A stretch of 64,000 nt of DNA from Salinigranum marinum (GCF_024228675.1 NZ_CP100462.1:1-64000); one strand, 5' to 3'. Positions 16,026 to 25,357 are shown, numbered from the stretch's first letter. The notes: generated by a model not told the origin, from the letters alone. Translations and numbers: made by a program.

Positions 16026-18113
16026 GTGAACTCAATGACCCCGCCGAACCATGTCGAGACGATGGACCCTGTCCTGAGCGTGGACTCTCTCGACGTCTCC
16101 TACGAGACTGCCGAGGGATCGGTACAGGCCCTCCGGAATATCAGCTTCGATATGCGTCCGGGGGAGATCTTGGGCGTAGCTGGTGAGAGCGGCAGCGGAA
16201 AGAGCACGCTCGGCCTCGCCATTCTTCAGTATCTCGGTGAGAACGGGAGCGTAACTGGGGGAGACATCACGTTCAACGGCGATTCGTTACTCGATCTATC
16301 AATGGACGAACTGCGGTCGTTACGCGGGAACCGGATCGCTCATATCCCGCAGGACCCGAAAAAATCGCTCAACCCGAGTATTCGGGTTGGGAAGCAGATC
16401 GCCGAGGCTATCGACTTACATCAAGACGTCGACGATGCAGCGGCACGTGCCGTCGATATACTTGAAACAGTCAACATTACCGAACCGGCGTATAACGCGA
16501 AACGCTATCCCCACGAGCTATCCGGAGGGATGCAGCAGCGCGTACTGATCGCTATGGCGTTGTCGTGCAATCCGGATCTCCTCGTCCTCGATGAACCCAC
16601 AACAGGTCTTGACGTGACGACGCAGGCGAAGATTCTCGACCTCATCAACGACCTCAGAGACGAACTGAGTACGAGTATGCTGCTCATTACGCACGACTTG
16701 GGGGTGATTGCGGAAACGGCGGATCGTGTGAGCATCATCTACGCGGGCGAACTCATGGAACTGGGAAGCGTCGAAGCGGTGTTTTCGAATCCGACCCACC
16801 CTTACACCCAGGGTCTCCTTGCAAGCCTCCCCGAGATCGAGAACACCAAATCGCTGGAGTCGATCCCCGGCCAGATTCCGAGTCTAACGGAGATTCCCAC
16901 TGGATGCATCTTTGCGGACCGGTGTGAGTTTGCGGAAGACGAGTGCCGTACTGCCGAGGTAGCAGCGGAGTCGGTTCCCCACAGCCCTGGACATATCACC
17001 CGGTGCCGCCGCTGGGAGGCCGCCGCTGAGGAACCGATCAGGGCGGAAGTCGACGAGCGATCTTGGAATGAACCCGGGGACGAGATCATCGAGACCGAGG
17101 ATTTGAAACGCTACTACGGCGAGGAGTCCGTCCTCGATCGACTACTGAGTATGAATGCGGAACCGCCCGTTCAGGCAGTCAATGGAGTGAATCTGGCCAT
17201 TCGAGAGTCGGAAGCCGTCGGCTTGGTAGGGGAGAGTGGCTGCGGAAAGAGCACGTTCGGACGTACGCTTTTGGGTCTCCTTGATCCGACGGACGGAACA
17301 GTGTCGTACAAGGGAGACGATCTGACGGAGATGACCGACGCGGAACTGAAGGAATTCCGGTCGGAATGTCAAATCGTCTTCCAGAACCCAGAATCGACTT
17401 TGAATCCGAAAAAAACGGTCTACCGTGCTATCGAACGTCCACTCGAGTTGTTGACCGATTTGAGTGAAAGACGGAGACGACGGCGTGTCGAGGAACTACT
17501 CAATGAGGTCGGACTCGGCCCCGAATACGCGTCTCGGTATCCGCACGAACTGTCGGGTGGAGAGATTCAACGCGTGGCCATCGCCCGGGCATTCGCGCCC
17601 GAGCCGTCGTTCGTCGTCCTTGATGAACCGGTCTCGGCTCTCGACGTCAGCATCCAAGCGAGCATCATGAGTATGCTCAAGCGGTTACGTCGAGAGTATG
17701 ATACCTCGTATCTGTTCATCAGCCACGACCTGAGTGTCGTGAAGCACGTTTGTGACCGAATCGCTGTGATGTACTTAGGTAAGATTGCCGAGGTCGGGCC
17801 GAGCGAGGAGGTCTTTAAGCCGCCGTATCATCCATACACCCGTGCGCTTCTCTCGAGCGTCCCGTCCCCGAACCCGGGTCAGCAGTTCGAACGGGTGCGA
17901 CTCGAAGGTGAAGTCCCTAGCGCTCGGGACCAACCGAGTGGCTGTCCGTTCCACTCTCGCTGCCCCCAGAAAATCGGCGACGTGTGCGAACGCGACGTTC
18001 CCGAACCCGACCCCGTCGCGGCGGACGACGGAACGTCACACTACATTTCGTGTCATCTCGACGAAAACGGCATGAACCGGCCGCTTGATCGAACGGCCGT
18101 AGAAGACGAATGA
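16026..18113 (+). CDS. Fused DppD-DppF peptide ABC transporter ATPase
   Basis: This protein of about 695 residues carries two complete ABC ATPase domains in one chain, equivalent to separate DppD and DppF subunits. The first has GESGSGKST, LSGGMQQRV and LLVLDEPTTGLD. The second has [18 protein letters not shown] and [12 protein letters not shown]. Each half ends in the Cys-rich oligopeptide-transporter tail (FADRCEFAEDECRT; FHSRCPQKIGDVCE). GTG 16026 sits one base after the dppC stop; ATG 16035 is an alternative. The fusion gives fixed one-to-one stoichiometry and completes the importer encoded by the preceding three genes. Confidence 0.92.
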   Translation: MNSMTPPNHVETMDPVLSVDSLDVSYETAEGSVQALRNISFDMRPGEILGVAGESGSGKSTLGLAILQYLGENGSVTGGDITFNGDSLLDLSMDELRSLRGNRIAHIPQDPKKSLNPSIRVGKQIAEAIDLHQDVDDAAARAVDILETVNITEPAYNAKRYPHELSGGMQQRVLIAMALSCNPDLLVLDEPTTGLDVTTQAKILDLINDLRDELSTSMLLITHDLGVIAETADRVSIIYAGELMELGSVEAVFSNPTHPYTQGLLASLPEIENTKSLESIPGQIPSLTEIPTGCIFADRCEFAEDECRTAEVAAESVPHSPGHITRCRRWEAAAEEPIRAEVDERSWNEPGDEIIETEDLKRYYGEESVLDRLLSMNAEPPVQAVNGVNLAIRESEAVGLVGESGCGKSTFGRTLLGLLDPTDGTVSYKGDDLTEMTDAELKEFRSECQIVFQNPESTLNPKKTVYRAIERPLELLTDLSERRRRRRVEELLNEVGLGPEYASRYPHELSGGEIQRVAIARAFAPEPSFVVLDEPVSALDVSIQASIMSMLKRLRREYDTSYLFISHDLSVVKHVCDRIAVMYLGKIAEVGPSEEVFKPPYHPYTRALLSSVPSPNPGQQFERVRLEGEVPSARDQPSGCPFHSRCPQKIGDVCERDVPEPDPVAADDGTSHYISCHLDENGMNRPLDRTAVEDE

Positions 18114-18515
18114 CGGCGCGAGAGCTATCTCCGGACAACCGCGCTTGCCTGTCCAGTGGTCGATTCCCCTCGTTCCCTGCCACTTGGAGGCGTCTTCGAA
18201 CACCTTCTCCAAGAGAAGTCTCGCTACCGTGAACCATTTACACATGTCGAACCACGCGACAGGGGAGACCGGCGACACACCGATCACCGGGACGGTCGTC
18301 GAGCAGATGGCTAAGAAGGTCGACCCAGAACTGTCAGCCATCACGAACGTCCTGCTCGCGCTCGACGTGGAGTTGTTGGGGTGCCACGCGACATTCTAGC
18401 GGACCGCGACGAGTGAGCAGCTCTGGTCGACGAATTCGGCTTCGACGAGGCGATAGCTTCCTTCACCCAGTCGAGGTTCAGTCGATCACATTGCATTAGA
18501 GCAAGCGTCTGCTTG
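18114..18515. other. Interval between the peptide transporter and the IS graveyard
   Basis: A 51-codon frame from ATG 18244 to 18399 (MSNHATGETGDTPITGTVVE...ELSAITNVLLALDVELLG) looks more protein-like than its surroundings but matches nothing I recognise. It has no clear promoter and may be the N-terminal stump of a gene cut by transposition. The rest is non-coding. Confidence 0.3.
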
Positions 18516-19372
18516 GACAGGATATACAGACCAGCCAAGCAGACAACGAACTCAAGCAAGGGCACCTGCTTAATTTTGTGGTCAACGCTCTCGATGATGA
18601 ACTACCGCTCAACTTCGACGAGGACCTCGATCAATCACATCTGCAAGACGACGAACGACTCACCACACGCCAATACCGTCCAAGGCCACCTTACCGACCA
18701 GTTCGATCTTGACACCGTCGAACAAATCGGCAACACGCTTCTCCAACGAGACACTCTCGACACGCTTCCGGATCGACCGGTGGGGGTCGTCGCCGACCTC
18801 CACCTCGATCCCTACTACGGCGACGAAGACGAAGCAGAGGGCCTGTACTTCTCCGAAGCAAAGGCCAGGACGACTGCGTTTCATGCATACGCGACGCTAC
18901 ACGCATGCGGAACACACGCTACACACTGGCGGTCCGCCGGCTGGAAGCCGGCGAGAGCACCAGCGACGTCCTCGCGGAGTTCCTGAACCTGCTCAACGGC
19001 CTCGACCTGCGCGTCAAGGCCGTCTACCTCGATCGTGGCTTCTACAACAGCGATTGCCTCGGACTGCTGTACGACCACAACTACGCGTACGCCATGCCGA
19101 TAGTCAGTGGGGTGAGACGATTCAAGACGAACTCAGCAGCGGCTGGAGTCGAATGATCGAGCACGAACTCGCCGGGGTGGTGACGTTCCCTGTCTTCATC
19201 GACTGCACCTACGAACGAGGCCGGTACGACGAGCACGGGGTGGCGCGTCACGGCTACGCCGTCGACGCGCCATTCATCACCACACCACGGGAGGCGCGAT
19301 ACCACTACGCCAAACGATTCGGTATCGATGCCATCTACCGATTAGCCAATCAGAGTTGGAGAATCCCTGGGA
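18516..19372 (+). pseudogene. Frameshifted, truncated ISH3-family transposase
   Basis: Across three frames the translation follows ISH3-type transposases. It starts TSQADNELKQGHLLNFVVNA near 18528, then VVADLHLDPYYGDEDEAEGL, LAVRRLEAGESTSDVLAEFL, AVYLDRGFYNSD, then CTYERGRYDEHGVARHGYA and RYHYAKRFGIDAIYRL. Frame changes are needed near 18625-18680, near 18895 and near 19105. A few codons are missing before VTFPVFIDC. The reading ends abruptly at 19372, where the family normally continues through a hydrophobic C-terminal region. There is no usable start codon. The copy is dead and abuts an IS630-type remnant. Confidence 0.8.
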
Positions 19373-19379
19373 GCATCTG

Positions 19380-19555
19380 AGCGGAGAGCGCGAGACCGAA
19401 ACTGTCGGAGACAGTTCGGTCTCGTGCGTGCGCGATGATGAGTGGTACTTTCTATCGAAACTCCCTGAATTGAACGCCGTCGAAGGGTGTTGGGACCAGC
19501 CTCAAGAGCGGTTCAAGTACCGCCTTATTCCAGATCTCTCAACGTTGAAAGACTA
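19380..19555 (+). pseudogene. IS630-family transposase remnant, 5' segment of a split gene
   Basis: The frame read from about 19444 gives FLSKLPELNAVEGCWDQPQE and then RFKYRLIPDLSTLKD, the C-terminal catalytic region of IS630-type transposases (PELNxVExxW holds the catalytic Glu). The reading breaks at 19555 exactly where an ISH1-like left end begins. It resumes after that insertion at 21421 with YIPRGLSAITEPDIW. The N-terminal two thirds of the transposase are absent, so it was already a fragment or was truncated by the junction with the ISH3 remnant. Confidence 0.8.
19548..19555. repeat. 8-bp target-site duplication of the outer ISH1-like element (left)
   Basis: AAAGACTA precedes the left terminal repeat at 19556 and recurs at 21413-21420 directly after the right terminal repeat. 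Removing 19556-21420 restores an open IS630-type reading frame (LSTLKD-YIPRGL). An 8-bp duplication is characteristic of the ISH1 subgroup of IS5. Confidence 0.85.
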
Positions 19556-19674
19556 GGCTCTGTAGTTTCGCTAGACGGAGATGCCGCGACTGCGTAATTG
19601 CCGTAGAAGGCGAAGAAACAGAATGTTTTGATATTAGAATTCCGTTTCCTCACCCGTGTTACAGTCGCTGATAT

Positions 19675-19682
19675 AAATTAGT
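19675..19682. repeat. 8-bp target-site duplication of the inner ISH1-like element (left)
   Basis: AAATTAGT lies just left of the inner element (19683) and again at 20609-20616 just right of it. This shows that the inner copy landed inside the outer copy, shortly upstream of the outer transposase gene. Confidence 0.85.
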
Positions 19683-20608
19683 GGCTCTGTAGTTTCGCTA
19701 GACGGAGACGCCACGACTGCGTTATTGCCGTAGAAAGCGAAGAGACAGATCGGTGTGACATCCGAAATCCGTCTCTTCACTCGTGTTACAGTCGCTAAGT
19801 CTAAATCTGTTGTTACAAGCCCTGACGAACCCGCCGACCCCGAAGGGGGTCGCGGGTTCGCTGAGTGGGCGATGCTCACGCTGCATGCACTCCGGATTGA
19901 GCTGGGCAAATCCTACCGCGTCGCGGTGGATTTGCTCAGCGAAATGCCCGGCGTATTAGGCGAAATCGGTCTCACGCGGCTTCCTCACTACACTGTCCTC
20001 CGCACGTGGTTTGCGCGGATCCCAACGAAGACATGGCGTGCGTTCCTCGACGCGTCGGTCGAGGAACGCACTGGTCACGCCGCCATCGATTCGACTGGCT
20101 TCGACCGCGACCAACCGAGCCGCCACTACGCCAACCGCACTAACTACCGCGTCCGGGCACTGAAAGTCACTGCTCTCGTGGATGTTGAAACGCTGTACAT
20201 CACCGACATCCACTCGACTACCTCGAAGAAACACGATGCGAAGATCGGCCCGCAGGTCGCCCGGCGGAACGCCGGCGACCTGCGAAGTCTTGCCGCCGAC
20301 CGAGGGTACGACGCGAAAGCCTTCCGCGACGAACTCCGCGAAAACGGCATCAGACCGCTGATCAAACACAGAATCATGAATCCACTCGATCACGCTCATA
20401 ACGCCCGCATGGACGGTGATCGGTATCACCAGCGCTCCATGTCAGAAACCGTCTTCTCGTCAATCAAGCGCACGCTCGGCGCTGCCGTGCGTGCGCGTAG
20501 CTGGTGGCTGGAGTTCCGTGAGATGCTGCTGAAAGCGACCGTCTACAACCTCCGGCGGAGCGTGAGATATCCGTGAAATCAACCGCAGTGTGCCGAAACT
20601 ACAGAGCC
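19683..20608 (+). mobile_element. Inner ISH1-like (IS5 family) insertion sequence, apparently intact, 926 bp
   Basis: This element is bounded by perfect 15-bp terminal inverted repeats, GGCTCTGTAGTTTCG at 19683-19697 and CGAAACTACAGAGCC at 20594-20608. AAATTAGT target duplications flank it. It carries one uninterrupted transposase gene spanning nearly its whole length. Length, GGC ends and 8-bp duplications fit the ISH1 subgroup of IS5. With intact ends and gene it may still be mobile. Confidence 0.9.
19755..20576 (+). CDS. IS5-family (ISH1 group) transposase
   Basis: This 273-residue DDE transposase has no frameshift. Likely catalytic residues are the Asp in HAAIDSTGFD, the Asp in AADRGYDAKAF and the Glu in SMSETVFSSIKR, which is the usual DDE layout with the YREK-like tail around the Glu. 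The start is GTG 19755 (MTSEIRLFTRV). It fills the inner insertion sequence, with the stop 32 bases before the right end. It is about 88% identical by eye to the decayed outer copy over their shared region, so the two are recent relatives. Confidence 0.9.
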   Translation: MTSEIRLFTRVTVAKSKSVVTSPDEPADPEGGRGFAEWAMLTLHALRIELGKSYRVAVDLLSEMPGVLGEIGLTRLPHYTVLRTWFARIPTKTWRAFLDASVEERTGHAAIDSTGFDRDQPSRHYANRTNYRVRALKVTALVDVETLYITDIHSTTSKKHDAKIGPQVARRNAGDLRSLAADRGYDAKAFRDELRENGIRPLIKHRIMNPLDHAHNARMDGDRYHQRSMSETVFSSIKRTLGAAVRARSWWLEFREMLLKATVYNLRRSVRYP

Positions 20609-20616
20609 AAATTAGT

Positions 20617-21380
20617 TATCACTAACCCAGACGAACCGGCCGACCCCGAAGGGGTGGCGGATTCGCCGAGTGGGCGATGCTCACGCTGCACGCCCTCCGT
20701 ATCGAGCTGGGCAAATCCTACCGCGTCGCGGTGGATTTGCTCAGCGAAATGCCCGGTATCCTCGAAGAAACCGCCCTCACGCGGTTGCCACACTACACCG
20801 TCCTCCGCACGTGGCTTGCCCGGATTCCCATCAAGACGTGGCGTGCGTTTCTCGGCGCGTCCGCCGAGAAACGCACCGGCAACGCTGCAATTGATTCGAC
20901 GGGCTTCGACCGCAATCAGCCCAGCCGCCACTACGACAACCGCACCCACTACCGCGTCCGGGCGCTGAAACTCACTGCTCTGGTGGATGTCGAGACGCGG
21001 TACATCACCGACATCTACTCGACCACTTCGAAGAAACACGATGCGAAAATCGGCCCGCAGGTCGCCCGACGGAACGCCGGCGACCTGCGAAGCCTCGCCG
21101 ACGACCGAGTCTACGACGCGAAAGCCTCCCGCGACCAACTCCGCGAACACGGTATCAGACCGCTGATCAAACACAGGATCATGAATCCGCTCGATCACGC
21201 TCATAACGCCCACACAGACGTGATCGGTACCGCCAGCGCTCCATGTCAGAAACCGTCTTCTCGTCAATCAAGCGCACGCTCGGCGCTGCCGTGCGTGCGC
21301 GGAGTTGGTGGCTGGAGTTCCGTGGGATGCTGCTGAAAGCCACCGTCTACAATCTCCGGCGGAGCGTGAGATATCCGTGA
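20617..21380 (+). pseudogene. Frameshifted IS5-family (ISH1 group) transposase of the outer element
   Basis: Most of it reads in one frame from MLTLHALRIELGKSYRVAVD (20677) to DHAHNAHTD (about 21220). Relative to the intact copy, one base is missing near 20656 (GAAGGGGTGGC versus GAAGGGGGTCGC). This separates the N-terminus from the body. Another base is missing near 21219, which shifts the SETVFSSIKR catalytic block out of frame. DRGYD has also become DRVYD. The copy is inactive. Confidence 0.85.
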
Positions 21381-21412
21381 AATCAACCGCAGTGTACTAA
21401 AACTACAGAGCC

Positions 21413-21493
21413 AAAGACTACATTCCACGAGGGCTGAGCGCGATCACCGAACCAGACATCTGGCCGTATCTTACCGGTAATGGTTCGTACTAA
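21413..21493 (+). pseudogene. IS630-family transposase remnant, 3' segment of the split gene
   Basis: After the duplicated AAAGACTA (21413-21420), the frame continues YIPRGLSAITEPDIWPYLTG to a TAA at 21491. It joins exactly to the segment ending at 19555 once the insertion and one target copy are removed. This is the C-terminal end of an IS630-type transposase. Confidence 0.8.
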
Positions 21494-21565
21494 TCATTAT
21501 CAATCGTTTTTCGGTAGCTCGCTTCTCACGAGGGGTCACAGCGACGGGCGGTTCGCGCCGTGGAA

Positions 21566-22810
21566 CTACTCCGCCGACGTACCGAACAGTTCCTGCACCG
21601 CTTCGAGGTGGGGAGGTATTCGGTGGGCGTCGGCAGTCGCCTGCTTCGCGCTCGCGGTGTCTTTGAGCCCGAACCCGGTCGAGGTGACGACGACGGTCTC
21701 GTCGGAGTCGATGACACCCTCGGCGAGCGCCGTCTCGACGCCCGCGACCGGCGTCGCGCCCGCTGGTTCGGAATAGATTCCTTCGGTGCTGCCGAGGAGT
21801 TTCTCGGCTTCGAGGATCTCGTCGTCGCTGACGAGGAGGCTCGCCCCGCCGCTTTCCTCCAGCGCGCGGCAGGCCTTGAGCGTGTTCCGCGGCCGGCCGA
21901 CCGCAATGCTATCGGCGATCGTGTCCGCGAGGTCGTCCGTGTCGTCGTGCTTGTGGAACGCGTCGTGGATCGCCGACGCTCCTTCGGCCTGCACGCCGAG
22001 CATCTTGGGCGTGTCCTCGACGTGCCCGAGTTCGTAGAACTCGCGGAATCCCTTCCACGCGCCGGCGATGGTGCAGCCGTCACCCATTGAGAAGACCACC
22101 CAGTCGGGAACCTCCCCGCGGACGACGGATTGCTCGGCGAGTTCGTGACCCACGGTCCGTTTCCCCTCGACCTGGAAGGGGTTGATGGCCGCGTTACGGT
22201 TGTACCAGCCATACTCCTCGGTCACCTCCACACTCAGATCGTAGGCTTCGTCGTAGGTGCCGTCAACGGCGAGGACGTCGGCCCCGTACACCAGCGGTTG
22301 GGCGAGCTTCCCTTCGGGAGCGTCACCCGGGACGAAAATCCGGCAGTCTAGGCCGCCGCGGGCGGCGTAGCCCGAGAGCGACGCGGCGGCGTTCCCCGTC
22401 GAGGCGCAGGTGATGATGTCTCGCCCGGCGTGCTTGGCCTTCGTGACCGCGATGGAACTGGCCCGGTCTTTGAAACAGCCGGTCGGATTCCGCCCGTCGT
22501 CCTTGACGAGCGTCTCGACGCCGAGCGCCTCCGAGAGGTTCGGCGCGTCGAACAGGTCCGTCCCACCCTCGTTGAGTGTCACCGGTTCGGCGTCGTCGTC
22601 GACCGGGAGGAACGCCGCGTACTTCCACTGGCTTCGAATGTCGCCGTCGAGGTCGGCGTCGAAGTTCTCAGCGATGACGTCGTAGTCGTACTTCACTTCG
22701 AGGATACCCGCGACGCCTTCGTGCTCGGGACAGGTGTAGATCACCTGCTCGGGGTCGTACTCGGCACCACAGATGGTACACTCCAGGGTCGTGACGTGGT
22801 CCATGACCAT
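21566..22810 (-). CDS. thrC: Threonine synthase
   Basis: This 414-residue PLP enzyme converts O-phosphohomoserine to threonine. An N-terminal zinc-ribbon-like segment has CTICGAEY at 11-18 and CPEHEG at 27-32. The PLP lysine is Lys114 in TGCFKDRASS. ITCASTGNAAASLSGYAARG is the phosphate/substrate loop, and STEGIYSEPAG and VVTSTGFGLKD close the fold. ATG 22804 is an alternative start two codons in. A TTTTAAA box at about 22832-22838 fits a leaderless start. It is probably housekeeping and marks the edge of the transposon-rich region. Confidence 0.93.
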   Translation of the reverse strand: MVMDHVTTLECTICGAEYDPEQVIYTCPEHEGVAGILEVKYDYDVIAENFDADLDGDIRSQWKYAAFLPVDDDAEPVTLNEGGTDLFDAPNLSEALGVETLVKDDGRNPTGCFKDRASSIAVTKAKHAGRDIITCASTGNAAASLSGYAARGGLDCRIFVPGDAPEGKLAQPLVYGADVLAVDGTYDEAYDLSVEVTEEYGWYNRNAAINPFQVEGKRTVGHELAEQSVVRGEVPDWVVFSMGDGCTIAGAWKGFREFYELGHVEDTPKMLGVQAEGASAIHDAFHKHDDTDDLADTIADSIAVGRPRNTLKACRALEESGGASLLVSDDEILEAEKLLGSTEGIYSEPAGATPVAGVETALAEGVIDSDETVVVTSTGFGLKDTASAKQATADAHRIPPHLEAVQELFGTSAE

Positions 22811-22970
22811 AGTCTCAGTTACAACCGATCGTGTTTAAAACCAGTCGCACCCCGGCAGTGTCCCCGAGGTCGCCGTCGTGAACCGCTTCGGTCGGTGGGG
22901 ACACAGAACGTCGGATCGCCACTCCGAGTCGCTTGCCGCCGTCAACCGTGTCGGCGACGAGTCGCCCACT

Positions 22971-23290
22971 TCACTCCCGCTGCGTCGGGAGCAGTTCCCC
23001 GTATAGGTCCCGGTCAGCCATCTTCTCGAACGCCTCCGCGTACTCCTCGAGCGGGTACATCGCCTGAACGATCGGCTCGACTCTCCCGTCCCAGACGTAC
23101 TGCATGATCTCTTCGATGTCCCGCTGGCTGTTCTGCGTACTACCGATAACTTCGAGTTGCCGGACGAACACGTGCCGAATCTCCGTATCCGGGTTCGGTC
23201 CGGCCGTCGCCCCTGAGATGATGATTCGGCCGCCGTTCCGGAGCGATCGCATCCTATTCATCGACGACTCGGCGACTCTCTTCCACGAGG
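22971..23290 (-). pseudogene. C-terminal fragment of a zinc-type alcohol dehydrogenase/quinone oxidoreductase
   Basis: On the minus strand about 105 codons read as an MDR-family C-terminus: SLRNGGRIIISGATAG, then HVFVRQLEVIGSTQNSQRDI and YPLEEYAEAFEKMADRDLYG before the stop. The catalytic domain and the Rossmann glycine motif are missing. Upstream in the same frame (beyond about 23290) the translation becomes antisense to an ABC ATPase. The gene was truncated by a rearrangement and is not functional. Confidence 0.75.
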
Positions 23291-23375
23291 CAGATGTTGA
23301 AATCGAACGTCCGCGCTCATTCCGCAACGGGAATCTCCTCGAACTCGAGTCAGAGCTCATGGAGCGGTTCTTTGA
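23255..23375 (+). other. Rearrangement junction with a possible third gene fragment
   Basis: Between the dehydrogenase stump and the DppD stump, one plus-strand frame reads DVEIERPRSFRNGNLLELES and then [11 protein letters not shown]. It resembles the C-terminal tail of a taurine/sulfonate/nitrate-type ABC ATPase (acidic beta strand, RPR, then a helix). That assignment is tentative. The frame has no start and is not continuous with either neighbour. Confidence 0.3.
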
Positions 23376-24050
23376 CACCGTCGGGACACCGGAACCGACA
23401 GGGAGTCTCCATCCTGGCAACGAGCCGTCGAACTGTTGGAGACCGTCGGGATCCCCGACCCCGACGAACGGGCCACCGAGTATCCACACCAGCTCAGCGG
23501 AGGCCAGCGCCAACGGGTAATGATCGCCCAGGCGCTGGCTGGCGATCCGTCGCTCATCATCGCGGACGAGCCGACGACGGCGCTCGACGTCACGGTCGAG
23601 GCCGGTATCCTCGACGAACTGCGGAGCCTCTGTGACGACCTCGGCGTCGCAATCCTGCTCATCACGCACGACCTCGGCGTCGTCTCCGAGACCTGCGACC
23701 GTGTAACCGTGATGTACTCGGGATCGGTTATGGAACGCGGGCCGACGGACCGGATCTTCGAAGCTGCCACGCACCCGTACACGAAGGCACTCCTCCGGAG
23801 CATCCCCGAATACGCACAGCCCGGATCGGAACTGGAGACCGTTCCGGGATCGGCACCCGATCCGCGGAACCGCCCCGAGGGGTGCCCCTTCCGTGACAGG
23901 TGTCCGGAGGCGTTCGATGCATGCACCGATCCACTCCCAGAGTACACGGTAGACGAAACTCACACGACGTACTGCCACGCGTACGCGCCCGACGACGACC
24001 AGCCCTCGGCGACGGACGGTTCGACTCCCGGACTGGGGGTGTCCGAATGA
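23376..24050 (+). pseudogene. Peptide ABC ATPase DppD-type, N-terminal half missing
   Basis: The surviving 224 codons start in mid-domain ([13 protein letters not shown]) and hold the signature LSGGQRQRV, Walker [14 protein letters not shown]-loop LLITHDLG and the Cys-rich tail [14 protein letters not shown]. Walker A is absent and a TGA at 23373 closes the frame upstream, so the protein could not bind ATP normally. Its stop overlaps the start of the intact DppF-type gene (ATGA), showing it was once part of a normal dppD-dppF operon that lost its 5' part. Confidence 0.82.
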
Positions 24051-25174
24051 CGGACGTTCGGCCGACGGTGAACGGCCACCACGAACGGACGGACTCCGAC
24101 GACGACCGGCCGAGCGAACTGCTGAAGACGGTCGACGTGAAGAAACACTTCCCGGTCGAAGACGGGTTGTTCGGCCGACTCTTCGGCGACCAGCAGTACG
24201 CGAAGGCCGTCGACGGGGTCGACCTGACCGTCCACAAGGGAGAGACCGTCGGTATCGTCGGTGAGTCCGGCTGTGGGAAGAGTACGCTCGGCCGCACGCT
24301 GACGCGGCTCTACGAGCCCACCGACGGGAGTATCCTGTTCGACTACACCAACATCGAGACGTACTCCGGTCGACGATTGAAACCGATCCGTCGGCGGATG
24401 CAGTACGTCTTTCAGGACCCACTCTCGGCGCTCAACCCGCGCAAGACGGTCGGCGAGAGCGTCGCCAAGCCGCTCGCGGTGCACGACATCGCCACCGGCG
24501 AAGAGAAGTGGGAGCGCGTCGCCGACCTGTTCGAGGAAGTCGGTCTGATGGAGTCGCATCTGGACGCGTATCCACACGAACTGTCCGGCGGGCAGCGTCA
24601 ACGCGTCGGCCTCTGTCGGGCACTCGTGACGGAACCGGACCTCATCGTCTTCGACGAACCCGTCTCGGCACTCGACGTGACGCTGCAAGCGCAGATACTC
24701 AACCTGATCAACCGGTTACAGACGCGGTACGATCTCTCCTACGTCTTCATCTCGCACGACCTCAACGTCGTGCGACACGTCTGTGACCGGATCGCGGTCA
24801 TGTACGCCGGCGAGATCGTCGAACGGGGACGGACCGAAGACATCTTCGAGAACCCGAAGCACCCGTACACGAGGGTCCTCTTGCGGGCGATCCCCAGTGT
24901 CGATGAAGGCGAACACCGCGGCCGCGAGTCACTCGAAGGCTCCCCACCGAGCGTCACGGATCCACCGAGCGGCTGTCGCTTCCACCCTCGGTGTCCGGAG
25001 TTCATAAACGGCCAGTGCGTCTCACAGCAACCGTTCCTCCAGTCGGTCGATGGCGACGACGGTCACGAGACTGCCTGCCACTGGGCGGAGCGCACCACCG
25101 CCGAGCGGGAGACGCACACGACACCACGCCCGTCGGAACGGCGTGTCATCGAACGGGAAGCAGACCCCGGTTGA
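24047..25174 (+). CDS. dppF: Peptide ABC transporter ATPase DppF-type
   Basis: This intact ATPase of about 375 residues has [31 protein letters not shown], Walker [13 protein letters not shown], the H-loop FISHDLNVV and the terminal Cys cluster [16 protein letters not shown] 24047 overlaps the stop of the truncated DppD gene. With its DppD partner broken and no permeases beside it, this transporter can work only if it pairs with subunits encoded elsewhere. It may be on its way to loss. Confidence 0.85.
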   Translation: MTDVRPTVNGHHERTDSDDDRPSELLKTVDVKKHFPVEDGLFGRLFGDQQYAKAVDGVDLTVHKGETVGIVGESGCGKSTLGRTLTRLYEPTDGSILFDYTNIETYSGRRLKPIRRRMQYVFQDPLSALNPRKTVGESVAKPLAVHDIATGEEKWERVADLFEEVGLMESHLDAYPHELSGGQRQRVGLCRALVTEPDLIVFDEPVSALDVTLQAQILNLINRLQTRYDLSYVFISHDLNVVRHVCDRIAVMYAGEIVERGRTEDIFENPKHPYTRVLLRAIPSVDEGEHRGRESLEGSPPSVTDPPSGCRFHPRCPEFINGQCVSQQPFLQSVDGDDGHETACHWAERTTAERETHTTPRPSERRVIEREADPG

Positions 25175-25357
25175 CGACGTAGTCGCCCGACGCCGGTGTT
25201 CGAAGGCGAATCGACGACCGGATCCGCCGGATCCGCCTGGACCCGAAGACCCGCCCGACGACCGTGCAACCCGGTTCGTCGACCGTATCAACTGACGACC
25301 GACGACGACCCGTCGAACCGGGGACTTTCGCGGTTCGATGTACACCCGACCATCCCA

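Larger units (their letters stand above)
19556..21412 (+). mobile_element. Outer ISH1-like (IS5 family) element, split by a second copy and decayed
   Basis: The left end GGCTCTGTAGTTTCG begins at 19556 and the right end ...AAACTACAGAGCC closes at 21412. The element consists of 19556-19682 plus 20617-21412 (about 920 bp when the inner copy and its duplicated target are removed). It sits inside an IS630-type transposase gene between 8-bp AAAGACTA duplications. Its own transposase frame is broken by two single-base deletions, so it cannot move by itself, but its ends still match those of the intact inner copy. Confidence 0.85.

Noticed and set aside
18244-18399. Possible 51-residue gene
   Set aside because: The frame is somewhat protein-like but has no promoter, no family and sits beside IS debris; kept only as a note in the interval entry.
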